This document shows, one piece after another, positions 10,953-24,066 of a stretch of 64,000 nt of DNA. Location: assembly GCA_022385805.1 (NCBI GenBank), contig MU277672.1:292012-356011 (forward strand). Direction: 5' to 3'. A program made the position numbers and the translations under genes. Numbering within the stretch: position 1 is the first letter of the stretch; each line of letters starts with the position of its first letter. The notes under the pieces were generated by a model. That model saw only the letters and a program-made list of their open reading frames with translations. It was not told the origin of the DNA and did not search any database. This stretch comes from Pilatotrama ljubarskyi. Lineage: Eukaryota; Basidiomycota; Agaricomycetes; Polyporales; Polyporaceae.

Positions 10953-13900
10953 TCAAGAAAGCGACGTGCGCGAACCCCTCTTGCTCGAGCGCGTCCGCGA
11001 GCGCGTCGTCACCGCGTTGGCCACGCGCTTCGAGCGACGAAGAGGCCGCTCTTGCGCGACCTCTGCGGCAGTGGTGGGTGAGATTGGGACGACGGCAGCG
11101 GCAACCGCGGCATCCGAGACCTCCGGAGGGCGCTCCTCGGTCGGGGAGGGAGTTACAGCGTCCCACTCTGGATCCGCGCATAGCACGTGGAACATCTCCT
11201 CCTCGGTCGGACTGAGGGCTTCAACCACCGGTGGCGGCTCTTCCGCGACGGGTCGGTGCCCATCGATGGCTGAGGTCGCGAGAATGAAAGGCGGGTGCGT
11301 GGAAAGGTGATCTTCCCATGAGACCTCGAATTCGCGCTGCGGAAGCTCCAGCCGGTGCGAAGTCATCGACCGGCGTCTCGCGTCTGATGCCGACTTGAAC
11401 TGGTGACCATATCCAGCTGGGGAAGGCTTCCGGTCCAGAGGAGGATCGAGGACATTCAGGGACGCGGGGAAGAGGGAGCGCAGGTCCTCGGACAAGAACG
11501 TCTCAAGCATAGAATCGCCCTTGGCTATACTCTGCGCGACCTCCAGTGGTACCCAGGTGCCGCATACATCCGGCGACCCTCCCGTAACGATCACAGCGTT
11601 AGGCACCGAGGGACAAACCACGCCGAGGTGCTGCGCGATGGGAGACATGTTGACAAAGTCGGTGTCGATGCGGCGGAAGAGCGTCGCTGAGCCCAAGGTC
11701 ATTTGATACACGGGCACGCCTGGAAGGAGAAAGACACGACATGTCAGTTTCCACGCTACGTGAACCTACAAAAACAACGCACCTTCGTATTGGGTGGCAG
11801 AGATAGCCGGATCAAAACGCTCAACAGTGTGAACGACCAAGGCCGTCTCCTGTGAGGGAAACATGACGCACGATTTGCTTGACGTGGGGACCAACGTGCG
11901 AACTACTGCAGAAGCAGGAGCGCATGGTCCTGTCGACTCTGACGTAGTGGGAGTTTGGATGGAGAGCGAGGTCAAGGATGCGATCAGCGAGGGGGAAGTG
12001 ATCGACAGGTTCCTTGCCTGGGCAATGCTTGCGCCCACATCCGTCGACTTCACATCCAGAGGGGGGAGAACAGCGCGTGCGAGCTTCGGAGATGAGGCAG
12101 CGATTGCAGTAGAAGCTTCAGGGGAGAGCGACCGAGCCTGCTCCTCTGGAGTGGCGGGCCGTCCGCGGTACTCGTGCCACGCTCCATCCTCGAGATCGCG
12201 GGGCTTGACGCTGTCTGGACCCAGGATCTCCACGTCTCTCCAATGCAGGTCGTAGGAGGTCCCGCTGTCGAACCTGAACGGACATTCCTCCACGGGAGAA
12301 TCGTAGGGGTCGTACTGCAGTGCTGGTGACGCCGAATCAGAAGGCGGCGTGAAGTCGCTGTCAGAGAACAACAGATTCGGTTCGACGTCCTCTTGTTTGA
12401 TGTGCTCGGTGTTCTCCGTATGCGCACTCGGCCAGGTCCACTTCGAAAGATCATCTGATGCGGCTTGTTCTTCCATTTGGCGCTCCGCGGCGGCGGCTTG
12501 CGCCACAATGTCGATGACCTTCATGTCCGTCGCTCGACTCTCTAAGTCCTCCCAAGCGTCCAGGAGACCGCGGACGTCCGTAGGTTCCTGCTTGACGACG
12601 ACCTCGTCCTCAATTTGAACTGAGGGCGAGCGAGGACCTGGGCTGTCCCATTGCGTCTCCGCATCCGCGTCGACGTCGCCAAAGAAATCGCCGTCCCAAA
12701 CAGAATCTTCGTCGTCCGTAGAAGTGCAAGAACGCGAGTACAGGCGCCGAGCGTCCGTCATGGTGATATGGTAGTCGTCGTCTTCGACTTCTGAGTCCGG
12801 GGGAGGGGACCCAGACATCTCGCTATAAGGGAGGGGCATGGAGCGTCGGTGGGATTCGAGGGGTGGAGGGAAACCCGTGAGCGGCGGGGGTGGTGAATCA
12901 GGCAGGGACAACTCGCGAGAGGATAGCTGTACGAAGGCCTGGCCATAGCGCGGCAATACGCTCCCGGGCTCGGTCATGTCGTCGAGATCGTCCTCGACGG
13001 ACATGGAATCACTGTCTGACTCGGAATCCGTGTCCTCCTCAGTGTCGGCTTCATCGGGTTGTGGACTTTCCGCATAGGATGCGGAACGTGCCGAGCTGGA
13101 CGAAGACGCGCCCGGCGTGAACGTGGGACAAGGTCGGAGTCTCAGAGTGAGCTTGACCTTGTGCGGTCTCTCTTCCTCGCCATCTGAGGAATCAGAAGTG
13201 GGCGAACCTTTGTCAGCGCACGAGCGCGGAAGACGCTTCCGTTTCTGGCCACAGGTTTGTGCCGCTTTGCGCAGCCGGTCCCGCTCGCGCTTCCTCTCTC
13301 GCCCGGGGTTAGGAACGGTGCCAATCTTCCCGTCCTCGTTGTACTCGCATATACGGATGCCCGCCCTCGCAAAGGGACAAGGAGCGCCTGCGGCTTTGCT
13401 GAGGTACCACACCTGCGTCCCGCGGCGGAAATTGGTCAAGCGGTTCTGGGCCTCGCTGAGGGTGCAGTGCGCGCCACCAATGCGGGAGTATAGAGCCGGG
13501 ACAAGATCGTCGTCAAAGGCCGTTCCCGACATGTTGTGTTTGAGGAGCAGTGGTTGGTCATCCTGTGCTTCGCAGCGGGCATAGTGAGTTCGGATGAAAG
13601 TCGCGATCGCTTGGCCTGCGGCCGAAACACTGAGATACAAACGAGCATGAGTTGGTCATAGGGCATGGCTCTCGAAGCAAACGACACACTTTTGACACGA
13701 TAGGCCAAACTTCAAGGCGAGCTCCGCCAGATCCTTGACGGTTATCGCGCGGTTCTCCTGAGTGGCAATGGATTTGGGTATGTGAGAGCGCACTGATAGG
13801 AGTTTGTGACGTACAATCGACATGAGCGCGCGTCCGAGCGCAAGGAAGACCTTGTTGTTTGCGTCCTCGGGGTGCAGAAAGACGTGTGCAGGAGGGAAGG

Positions 13901-14117
13901 GGGGGAATTCGAGAGGCGCGGGGCACGGGCCATCTACACTGCCTTGCCTCTTCTTGCGAGTGGTGGCGGGCTTGATACGCCTCTGGGGCTGCGGCGCGTC
14001 GGGAGACTGACGGAGGCGGATGGAGGGCTTGATGACTGAGTTGGAGCGTGTTCTGGTGCCATACTGGTGCTGGCCGGACGCGTGCTTCGTAGGTGCTGGG
14101 AGGATGGGGGTGAACAT
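10953..14117 (-). CDS. GDS1-type winged-helix domain protein, probable nuclear regulator
   Basis: Four exons (14117..13815, 13757..13690, 13629..11783, 11719..10953) encode 994 residues. A basic N-terminus is followed at about residues 80-200 by NKVFLALGRALMSI, then ITVKDLAELALKFGL and VSAAGQAIATFIRTHY, an arrangement I associate with the fungal GDS1 winged-helix domain. Downstream is a long disordered region with acidic Ser/Asp runs (DTDSESDSDSMSVEDD), a basic cluster RERKRERDRLRK and SUMO-like VKQEP and IKQED sites. The C-terminus is basic (RRSKRVANAV, RTRSSKRGSR), a likely nuclear signal. Role as a transcriptional regulator is inferred from the domain. Regulated genes are unknown. Confidence 0.78.
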
Positions 14118-16499
14118 GAGGGATGGGCGGGGCGCATTAAGAAACGGCGGAAGTAGCGGGTCGACCAGCGATGGGGGAGGGAGGAGGGAATTAGGAGGAG
14201 GGGCGTGGGCGGGGAGGAGGGTGGTGGGGAGGAGGAAGTTGAAGAGAAAGGAAGAGCACGCGCTTCTGAGACCCTGGCGGTAACCGTCCCAGGCGTGCCT
14301 AATTCGAGCTAGCCTTGATGGCCGCAGCTCCGATCTAGATGACGCAACCTAAAACGTCCGCGTAATCAAACAGGCGCCCGTCTCCCCGCCTCCCGACGCG
14401 TCCACCGCGTCCAGACCGCGCCGCGCGTGCCACCGCCCTCAGCGGTCGCCACGTTCGCACGACGCGGCACACCGTCCACAGCGTCGGACGCGTCCTGCTC
14501 GTGCTGCTGAGCGACCTCGGAGGCGGCGCTCGCGCCCCAACTTTGCCGGAAGCATCAACATCTTTATGTCACCCTTTCGGGCCCTGAGTTTCCACACACC
14601 ACTCACCTCGCTCCGGCCTTCCTCGTCCCACCCGCCTGATGCGGAATTGCAGCCCCGCCGGTCGCTGCGCACAAAGCAGTTCTTCTGCCTCCCGTCTCCA
14701 CGTCTTGTCGTCTTCGCTCGGAAGCTGACCGTTTGGGGATGTCACGACGTCTGATAACGGCGATTTGTCTCTTCGGTCCGTCCCGACGCGCTCGCGGGTG
14801 CGGCCATATCTCCATCTCTACCAGTGCCTCTCGCACGTGGGCGCCCTAACAACTACGCTTTAGTGCGGTGGGCCGACTCCGAGAGCGAACCGCTGCGAAC
14901 CTCAGAGATTCCCGCGCATCCAGGCGGTGCCTTGCGTGTCCGGGTGCCGTGCCTCCATATCTCGCAACTTGCCGCCTTTGGATATCCCCAGGTCTCGAGG
15001 TCTGCTCAAAGATCGGGATAGATCCATGACTTGTTTATGACACTACTTCAGCGTCAGCCTTGTCCAGGAAGCGCCTGCCGGTCCGCGGGTGAGCGATATT
15101 GACGTTTGGGCCTTTGGCTACACCGGAGGAAAAGAGCGGCCTAGGCGGCATGCGTCAAGCTAAGAAACAGTGGCCACCTTCGTATTGACGCTCTCGCGTA
15201 TTTCCTCACTATCATGGTGTCAGCGCCCCAGCAAATAACCCTCGATTGACTCCAAGGAACGTACCTGGCACTAAGCTCAGAGCGCGCATCCCTAGACGGT
15301 GGGGACAGGAGCAGATAGCTACAGGGCACGCAGATACACAATCCTTGACCTGATGTGCATGAATATTCGATACTTCGCGTATATCGCGCATTGCGCAGCT
15401 CTTAACTGCGCACAGTTTGAACGAGGACATGGTCCAGGCTTGATCGACCTTCAGCATACTAAGAACACCAAGGCTATGTGGCGGAGGACGTACCGGGCTG
15501 AGAACCAGCTAGCGACGCCCCAATGTGATCTCCAGCTTGAGAAGAGATGGTGCAGGAAGGCTTGTGGCGAGCGACGCAGTCGGAGACGATGGCAACTCCT
15601 GCCTAGCACCGGACGCCGGCTTGGGCATTCACCAGCCCAGGATCAAAGATCCACCCAACCTATAGCTATTCCAGACAGCTCTTGGTGCCTTCTGGTGTTC
15701 ATACAACGGATCAGAGCCCAAGACGGGCCAAGAGCGAGCCCAAACGGCCAAGGGTCGTCGTGGCTAACTTGCACATGGTCGTCCTGTCGGTATCATCCAC
15801 CAGTTGCAGGGAGTTGCTCTACGCCAGATCATTTGGAACGATACGAAGAAAGAGTTCCTAGGAGATTGTCGTGTGTTATGTTATGCAGGAGGGTTGAAGG
15901 GGTGCAGGAGTGGTTGAGCGAGTCGAGCTGGGACTTGTGGCAGCTGCGGGAAACAAATTGCACAATATGTGGTTGATAAGTCTCAAAATTAGCAAATATT
16001 CGCGACCCTTGTCCGTGAGTATGTGTTGCGAATGCCGTCCATGAGCCTCAACTTCTCATCTCAGCAACAGATGGGATATTGAGGGCTTCCCGACCAAGCC
16101 TCGGCCGATGTCGACTAGTAGAAAAATACGTAGCGGAACGTATGGCGACTGCCAAGGACCCTCAAGCCGCAGCGAATCACCGGTCGTACTTCCCTTCACG
16201 TGACCGCGACGCGTCCGTGCCCCGCGTCAGTGGCTGAATGGTGCATCCTCCCTGCAACTCACCACAGACTCACGACGGGAAAACGTCATTTGCAGCACTC
16301 CTTGCCTCTCATGGCGCCAGGGAGGATGCGACATTGAAACGGGTTCGACAGTCCATCGATTCCAGAAGATATAGACACAGGGACGGTAGTGTAGGTATAT
16401 ACTAGTACACAATCGACACAATCGAAGCACACTGCGAGAAACGGGGAACGAACAAGCCAGACAATAAGATAAACGGCAAGGAGCTCAGAAGCCAAGAAA
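14118..16499. other. 2.4-kb intergenic stretch, no gene supported
   Basis: The left part is C/G-rich (14350-14560). Open frames exist, the longest on the plus strand at 15299-15976, but they lack introns of the local type, recognisable motifs and plausible composition. It may hold the GDS1-type promoter and the H1 3' flank; a non-coding RNA cannot be excluded. Confidence 0.45.
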
Positions 16500-17525
16500 T
16501 CATGCAGCCGCCTATCGATGATATCAGTTGTGTCCCGGGCATTGAACGACGAAAGCGTACCTTCTTCCCTCGTGGCTTAGCGGCAGACTTGGCAGTTGTC
16601 GACTTAGCCTTAGTGGCCTTAGTCGCTGCAGCCTTCGCCGCAGTCTTCTACGAAGGCCATGAGCAACAAGGACATTGTTCCACTGAAAGCCACGAACCTT
16701 CTCGGAAGTCTTCGCGGTGCTGGCCTTCTTCGTCGTCGAGGAGGCCTTCGCAGCTTTGGCAGGCTTAGCGGGTGCCTTCTTCACTGCAGGCGCAGCCTTC
16801 TTGGGGGCTTCAGTCTTCTTCGCAGGAGCTGCCTTCTTGACGGGAGCAGGCTCAATGTTCTGCAAATCAAGTCAGTTGAGTCTGTTAACCGTGTTCGGCC
16901 CATACATACCTCATTGGAGGGCGCAGGTTTGGTCTTCGGAGCAAGCTTGACTTTGCCAGAGGGGCCCTTCGGCAGTGCGAAGAGACCCTCTTCGGCACCG
17001 TTCGTGATGGCACGGTTCAGGTGGGAAAGGTTGACCGCGGACGTCGCATCCAGGCCGTACTTCTCGCTAACGAACTGTGGCGCCACGTTTTGAGCAGATG
17101 TGGAACCACATGCGCCTTAGCCACATACCTTCTTGATAGTAGAGCGGGAGACGCCAGAGCGGGATTCATCCTTGTGAGCAACAATGCACTCCTAAAGGAG
17201 ACAGATGAGCGCCACGGGCATTTCCTGGTGATCGAACAGGGTGCCGGACCTTGATCATGTCCTTCCAAGAAGGGTGCGCCTTGCCATCATCCTGAGCAGG
17301 CTTGTCGGTCTTCGTCTTCTTCGTAGCAGCAGCGGCCTTGGGCTTCTTCACTGTAGCCTGCTTCGCCTTGATGGCCTTTTCTTTGGGAGCCTTCTCCTTG
17401 GTGGCCTTCGTTGACCTGGGCTTGTCCGCCGCCGCCGACTTAGGCTTCTCGGTAGTGGACTTGGGTTTGTCGGTGGCAGAGGACTTGGGCTTCTCAGAAG
17501 CGCTGGGCTTGGGTGCAGTAGCCAT
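16500..17525 (-). CDS. Linker histone H1
   Basis: Binds linker DNA and the nucleosome dyad. Six exons (17525..17250, 17191..17129, 17084..16920, 16859..16698, 16647..16561, 16511..16500) give 254 residues. A Lys/Ser/Pro/Ala-rich N-tail (from MATAPKPSASEKPKS) leads into the globular H15 winged helix spanning about residues 82-168, with HPSWKDMIKECIVAHKDE, SGVSRSTIKKFVSEKYG, NLSHLNRAITNG and the end GPSGKVKL. The Ala/Lys/Pro C-tail has repeats such as KKAAPAVKKAPAKPAK. The last exon is only 12 nt and adds AAA-stop. The donor of intron 1 (GTCCGG) is weak but is the only one that joins the H15 domain correctly. Confidence 0.93.
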
Positions 17526-17994
17526 TGAGGATATGTATGGGCTTAGGGTTAGGCGGCGAGCGTGGTTGATGGTCGGGGCGGGAGTGCGCGGGGGCAAAGT
17601 CAGGGGACGCGGGATGTTGAAGGGGAGCTGAGGCCAGGCGGTTAAGCGGCGCACTTTATAGGGACGCGCGCGTCGCGTGTCACGTGCGCGCCTGACGCGT
17701 TTTGTTGAACGCAAACCTTATTTCGCGTCCCGCGCGCTGCCTCTTTAGCCACAGCAGGCGCTGGCGAGGCTGTCCAAGTTCACTATTGTTGCCTCTCTTC
17801 GGCGATGCCGAGTTGAATACCCTTTGCGCGGAGCATAGCTACGAGCCACGCAGTATCTTTGACCCCGCCGCCGTCACGTATGCTATGACATATAGGCAGC
17901 CCTGTCCAGGGTCTTCGCTCAGCCTCCGTACTGTTTTAGCCGACATCACCACGGCCAGCGCAAAAAAACACAATGCATGTAGGCAGGGCGAGGA
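17526..17994. other. Intergenic: H1 promoter and RPC82 3' flank
   Basis: 469 bp between two minus-strand genes. No coding segment was seen; a short A-run lies near 17962. Confidence 0.45.
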
Positions 17995-20165
17995 CTAGTC
18001 GTCATTGATCGCGAATGCACCAAGGTCGCGCAGGATGAAGACAGCCTCCTCAACTCTCATCTCCAGCACCGTCAGCTTCTCCCGCTTCTTCTCCCACTGG
18101 GCCAGCAGCTCCCGCTCGTTCCTCGTCAACAGCCGCTCTTCGTCTTGACTGACGTCACTGCGCTGCCGTTTCTCTAGGACAGCTTTGAGATTGGGTTCTT
18201 CTTGCTCTGCTTGGCGTCTTGCTGCGACGTTGTATAATGTCTTGTACAGGTTGCGGAGGTGGACGGTGGAGGCCTTCTGCAGGTCGACGAACCTATTCGG
18301 ATGGGCGTGATCACGGCACGAGCGACTACAAATAAGATGCACTCATACCATAGATAAAACATCCGCGTAGGATTGCGATCCGCACTTTTGGGCACCTCCT
18401 GGAGGCTGACCAATGACTCCGCCGACATCGTAGACAGGAGCGGACGCACGTCCTTGGGAGCCATCATGCCAGTTTTTGATATCTCAAGCAGCACGTCAGC
18501 AGCTTGGTTTGCAAGATTACGCGACAGTCGAACTTACCTGCTTTTCGTCCATCATCCCTGTATCCAAAAGTAGTCGGATGATGCGCACGCCCTCATCGCC
18601 ATGACGTTCCCGCGCGACAGCCTCGAGGACACGCCGTTGTAACCGCCTGGCAATGATCTCGAACTCGACTTGGACTTTTGACCCGCCCAGGGAGACGAAT
18701 GAAGCCGCTCGGCCAGCTGGTGTAGGATTGTCTGCGGACGCAAGAATGCCGAGATACTCCTTGATCAGCGTCATTGTCGGGGGCTTCTTTGACGACTGAA
18801 GGACAAGTCCCGCGGCAAGGTTGACATCGTCGGGCAAGTGCATGGCAACATTGGCGAAAGATGTTGGATCTGGAAGGATTGGTCAGGTGCGTAGAAGCGG
18901 ATCAGGTCTAGGCGCAACATACCAGAGCGCACGTCGGATAGCTTCCTCTGTTTAGATTCAGTGGCCTTCAACGTGGCTCGCAAGACTGCGCCGGCGCACT
19001 CATTGTAACGCTCGGAAGCGGTCGTCTCGATGAGCTAGTAGTAAACATAAGGATTGTGCGTTGCTATACGTCTCGGGACCTACTAACCTTGTTCCGAATA
19101 TGTACGTTGAACCGCTCGCAGTTGACGCGGAAGTACACTTCGTCCTGTTATATTGTCGCTTGTTACCATCCAGTACGCTTGTTATGGTCGAGACAACCTA
19201 CGTTGACCTCCACGTCCTCTTCCACCGCTTTCCGCTACATAGCATGTGAGCGACGTGAGGAATATAGGAAGAGGATACTACCTTGGAAGACTTATGCGAA
19301 TGATCCTTCGCCTTTCGCTTCTGTAGTCTACATAAGTTATCCTCCGCCTACCGAAAGAGAAGGAATGTCGGCTTACCATACCCACTTGCTCCGCCTCTTC
19401 TTCTTCCCTCTGCAAGCGAGCTTGAGCAACCTCTTTGGCTTGACGGAGTTCCTTTGCTGTAGGAAATCCGGAGATCTTCCGCTTCTCTTCAGCCTCGTAC
19501 CGTATCAGCTTCTCCCTAGGCGACTGGTGTGACAGGAGCGTGGAAGGCTTGAGATAGGCCTCTTCCACAAGTTTGTGCAATGTCTGCGTGAGCATGACAG
19601 GCGCTACAATCTTCATGTCAGGCAGCGCCTCGTCATTTATACCGTCTGACGTACCTTTCAATGGGTCATAGATCGACAATTGTGAGATGATATCTGGTGG
19701 TCGGAGCTTGCCATGATCCAACACTAGTTGTACAATATCTGCGCCCTATGCCGGCGGCATGAGACGCCTGGTTGGAGAGAAGACATGGACCGACTCACCG
19801 ATTTACCATACAGTTGCTCGGCGAGCCAAACATACCGCCCATAACGTAGCCTCATGAGACATTCATCAATGTTCACTTCGAATACTTCCCCCTCGTCTTC
19901 AGACTGAGCATGCCACAATAAATTATGTTGTACGAGCACTAGGATAGCAGCGCGAACTGTCCGAGGCTTTAGCTTCGAGAAGCGAATGAGTTGGGGAAGT
20001 CCCAGGCGTCCATGAGTCAGGAGGACAGAGGCCACAGTCTGGGAACCTCGAGCAATGAGGCGTAGTGGAAGTGCAGGGTTATACGATACAACTCACAGCT
20101 GTCAATGGCCCGAAAACAGATCGCACAATCTCAGTGCAAAGGCGTGCAGTGTCTGCGTCTGCCAT
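17995..20165 (-). CDS. RPC82: RNA polymerase III subunit Rpc82 (RPC3)
   Basis: Component of the Rpc82-Rpc34-Rpc31 subcomplex needed for Pol III initiation. Ten exons (20165..20097, 20038..19799, 19745..19377, 19320..19282, 19234..19202, 19144..19088, 19034..18923, 18869..18538, 18482..18349, 18292..17995) give 560 residues. The N-terminal winged helix contains VASVLLTHGRLG and LKPRTVRAAILVLVQHNLL. A charged linker (KRKAKDHSHKSSK) leads into the family segment DEVYFRVNCERFNVHIRNK. The C-terminal part has MMAPKDVRPLLS and LQEVPKSADRNPTRMFYLW, and ends in a coiled-coil-like helix (LLAQWEKKREKL). Length and domain order fit the family. The gene is divergent from the acidic protein gene. Confidence 0.9.
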
Positions 20166-20489
20166 CCTGGTCGACTACGAGGACATTGGCGGGAGACGGC
20201 TCCGGGCAACCAAGACGAGGGCGAACGATTGCACGATTGAAGCAGAGTGTACGAGAGCGTCAGGCAAGCGTCAGAGCAGTCCCAGCCAGAATTGTGGCGC
20301 AGAGCCAATGAAGGGAGGGAAAATGTGCGAGCGAGCGAGAAGTCCTCGCTGACCTGCCCTAAACCGCACAGCTGTGGCTCCTTGCCGCAATCACGACTCT
20401 CGCAAACCTTTGACCTCGACCACCTCCCATCTTCTACAAAACGGGCTGCATATCTTCTGCCCACTCCACTCTGTCGCCCTGGAGCTCTC
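20166..20489. promoter_or_regulatory. Divergent promoter region RPC82 / acidic protein
   Basis: 324 bp separate the two start codons, so regulatory elements are likely shared. No specific motif is assigned. Confidence 0.4.
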
Positions 20490-23321
20490 ATGACGGCGAT
20501 AATGGCCGAACCATTCGACACTACGATGACAGATTCGGGCGACGTCGACGTATCGATGTACGCCGGAGGAATAGCGACCGCGGACTCCTGGCTCTCTACA
20601 GAGGCAAGTATGGGCGACGTCGCGTTCTCTACAGAGACTGCTACGTTCGACTACGTGCAGGGAGGCATCGAGATTGACATGCTCGACGATGACGAGGCCA
20701 TCACGGAATACGAGATGGCAGATGACGGCGAGGCGTACGAAAGCCTCGAGCTACAGGACGTGGAAGTCCTTGACGTCTCAAGAGCGCCCTCCCTTCCGCC
20801 CGCGGAGGATGCGGACGTCGCTGTAGACGCACCGACAGAAGACGTGGGGGTCATGCAGATCCCTTCATCCGATGCCGCAGCGCATGGCCATCCCTCCTTG
20901 GAGCCAGTCGCAGAGCCGTCTGTTGCATACTCCGTTCCAGAATCGGCCGCTCTTTCTGCAGGCTCTTCTGCAGAGACGAACGTAGTTGCCGAACAGCCGA
21001 GTGCGCTTGGAGAGGCCGCGACATCCCCCGCCGTATCTCCCGATGCCTCTTCTGTCCCCGGTATCACCACCGGCGCTGTCAATAGCGGGGCCTCCGTGGA
21101 ACAGCCTCTGTCCGCTGACTCCCACTACCCCGAAGTCGCAAGCGTGGGCGAGGGGGACCAGCCTTCGGTTCAAGTATACACTCTACCGGAATCCTACTCG
21201 AGCAGTCTGGAGGCGAACGACCATCCCAGCATCGGCGACGGTCATACATGCGCCGCGGACCAGGCCGAAGCGCTCGAATCTCATACTCCTCAGGATCCTG
21301 CAACTGAGCCTGCTGCTGATTCTGGTGATCCTCACGAGATATCTGAAGGTGTCTACATCGATCCCCCGCCGCCTGTCCTGTTATCGCTCCCTCCTTCTGC
21401 CGAGCGCTTGGAGTGCTGCCTGTTCAACCATCCCCAGTCGAGCGCCCTGTTGAGTCCCTCTGGGAGCAGTAAGTCTGAGGGTGCGGCCGAAGAGCTTCAT
21501 TTGCTGTTGCACGACCGGCCGACTCTGTACTACGAGCCTGTATCTTCTGTGTTTGAGGCTCTGCGGCATCAAGAATGTATCCAGAGACTGCCCGGCTGTG
21601 CCGAGGCCGAGTTGGTCCTGGATGCGTACGAACTCCAGCTGGCTATATCTGAGGTACGTGATGGTCGCCTTTCTCTACCGCGTATTTCTCAACAATCGTT
21701 TAGGACAATCTCTATGCACACGAAGTTTCTCTACATGAGCTCAATGTCATCCATGATGGATCTGACTTGCACGGGCCATTAAGACTCAGATTGAAGACTA
21801 TCGCCCCTCGCTTCGTCACCCGCTACCATATTCTCCGCGATCAAATTGCTCGGCTTGACTTGACTGCAGATGGGGATGGGGATGGCGTGCATCAGGATCT
21901 TGCGGCGTCGCACTCGCACGATGAGTACGGTAAGTTCGCACCGTCTCTCCAGTAGAAATTCCTGGAACTGATGGATTTGCATGATTAGACGGAGTCAGTA
22001 CAGTGGCAGAAGCGGATGCCCATCGCTTTGCCGAAGAAGGACCTGCTGATGAGATTCCATATGAGCACCGTGAAGAGCTCGCCAAGGGCGACCATAGTGC
22101 GGACCAAGACGGTACCCATCACCATGATCAGGGCGCGGGCTCTAACGCCCCAGAGCATTTTGAAGGCACGTCAGATGCTTCGGAGATCCAGGTCCCAACA
22201 GAAAGACTACCAGAGCAAGCGCCACGGTCAGAACTTGGGGAAGGAGAGGCCGGTACTGGGGCAGAGACCGCATCCTCAACAGCTAGAGAGGCCGCTGGCG
22301 GAGATGCGCCGGAGGACGCGGAGAGTGAGGTAGATGAGGAGGGACTTGCCGCGAACGCAGTCCATGCTGAGGCGGACGCCGGAGAAGGCGGTGACTACGT
22401 CGAGCATGATGAGTTCCCTGACGACGAGGATGAGTTCGGGGACGACCTCCCAGAAGATCTTGGTGGACAAACCAGGGGCTCGGAGTACATCCACACCGGC
22501 GCTGTCGAGGATGGCGCGGAGGATGCTCTCTATGCTGGAGACGAAAGCGCCGGCGCGGCTGATGATGCCCTCCCCGTGCCCCTTAACACGGTACGAGAGG
22601 ATGTATCTGAAGAGGCGGCGCAAGTGGAGGGTGTTGAAGGTATGTTGTTTGCCCTCCTCATTAATGCTGGGCGCTGACGGAATGGCAGATCATTACCCTC
22701 CATCACATGAAGAAGACGGTTTGAACAAGGACGAACGTACTGATATCCATGTGAATCTCAACAGTTCTAACGGTGAGTCAGCGTGATGTGGCATGGATAA
22801 CATGGGTAAGCTCATATCTGACTCAGGTCCCGGAGAACAATATGAAGGCGACTTCGCGGCACCTGAACGTGAAGACCCAGGATTGAGCTCGATGGCTCAA
22901 GCCCAAGGCGAGTCCGTAAAGGGTAAGCTGAACAGTGCTCCATCGTCGTGGCTGTACTGAGCGTGTTTGCAGACTCTGAAGCTAATGACCTGGCGCAAGA
23001 AGAGAGTACAACATTGTCAAGCGACGACGAAGGCGGAGACCTGGATGACTGGGATGACGGCGATGATCCACCTGCTGTTGCTGAACCCGCGGCGCGGGTA
23101 GAACAGTCGGAGCAGTCGGACGCGCTCTCCCGCAAGAGCTCTACCACCACATTAGGGAGCAAGACGTCAAAGCGGACGTATGACGAGGTTGAGCTTGACG
23201 ACTTCGACGACGATCCGAGTCTGCTTGACACCGCGAGCACTCCAGGTGAGTTGCTTTGTTTCTCTGGCTCGCGTATCATGCTCATAATTTTCAAGATACG
23301 AAGCGCCTCCGAGTACAATAG
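20490..23321 (+). CDS. Large acidic protein of unknown function
   Basis: Seven exons (20490-21653, 21704-21929, 21989-22639, 22689-22772, 22827-22922, 22973-23245, 23296-23321) give 839 residues. The only compact-looking part is about residues 290-450: HDRPTLYYEPVSSVFEALR, then ELVLDAYELQLAISEDNLY, VSLHELNVIHDGSDLHGPL and FVTRYHILRDQIARL. I recall a similarly ordered segment in uncharacterised fungal proteins but cannot name it. The flanks are very rich in Glu, Asp, Ala and Ser (for example FPDDEDEFGDDLPEDLGG). The end is basic (DTKRLRVQ), after KTSKRTYDEVELDDF, suggesting nuclear import. All internal introns are phase 1 except the first (phase 0). Confidence 0.75.
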
Positions 23322-24066
23322 TCGCCCTCAAAGGCGACACTAGCCGCCCATTCCAGTGGGCTGGACCGATGCCCGGTCAGGCCCTCCGCAGTGAGCGTGG
23401 AACCGGCTGGAGCATATCTTCGGCTGGCATTGCGTCCATTTGCGGAGTGTTCGCGGCCCCTTCTGGTTCTGCAACCTTGGGTTCCTCCCTGCCTCCGTGA
23501 AGACCTCAAGACCCCTCAAGACGTGGAAGACGAGGGTAACATTTCTGCGCTACGACGTTTCGTTGTCTCGAGTCCTGTTCTTGACGGCGTCGCATCCGTT
23601 TCGCGGTCCATCTCTATCGCTACTGACCTTTGCAGATACCTGAACCTATACCATCAAGCAGATCAACGTTCGGCCTCGACATGGGAAGGGGGTGTGAGTG
23701 GCTAGACTGCGGCTTGTTGTCTCATGCTCTGGTGGGAGTGCGAAAAGTATAAGCCCAGTGCTGACGTTGTATGATCACTGTATTTTCCGGGCATAATGAG
23801 AGCCGTTCCTGCACTACTATAGCTGCTGACGTTATCGTGAAGCTGGAACATCCCTTCTTCCCGCCTTGCACCGCTCACTCCAGGCTCAAGAATAAGTATC
23901 TAGTGTCCGTTAGTGTACAAGGAGTGCGTGCTGTCTGGTGGACATGGACAGTGTTGGCAGTATCTGTCTACTACCACCTCTGCATCACCCGTCGATCTTG
24001 CATATCACCCGCAACGTAGATGGAGGAGCTTTTTGAGAACGACAAGAACGACTGCATCGTAGTTCT
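23322..24066. other. Intergenic between convergent genes
   Basis: 745 bp between the 3' ends of the acidic protein (plus) and the AMP-binding-fold gene (minus). Open frames at 23291-23705 overlap the last exon but have no supporting splice or motif evidence. Confidence 0.45.

Noticed and set aside
15299..15976. 225-codon open frame on the plus strand
   Set aside because: Composition and lack of motifs or introns make it look like chance; no family resemblance on either strand.
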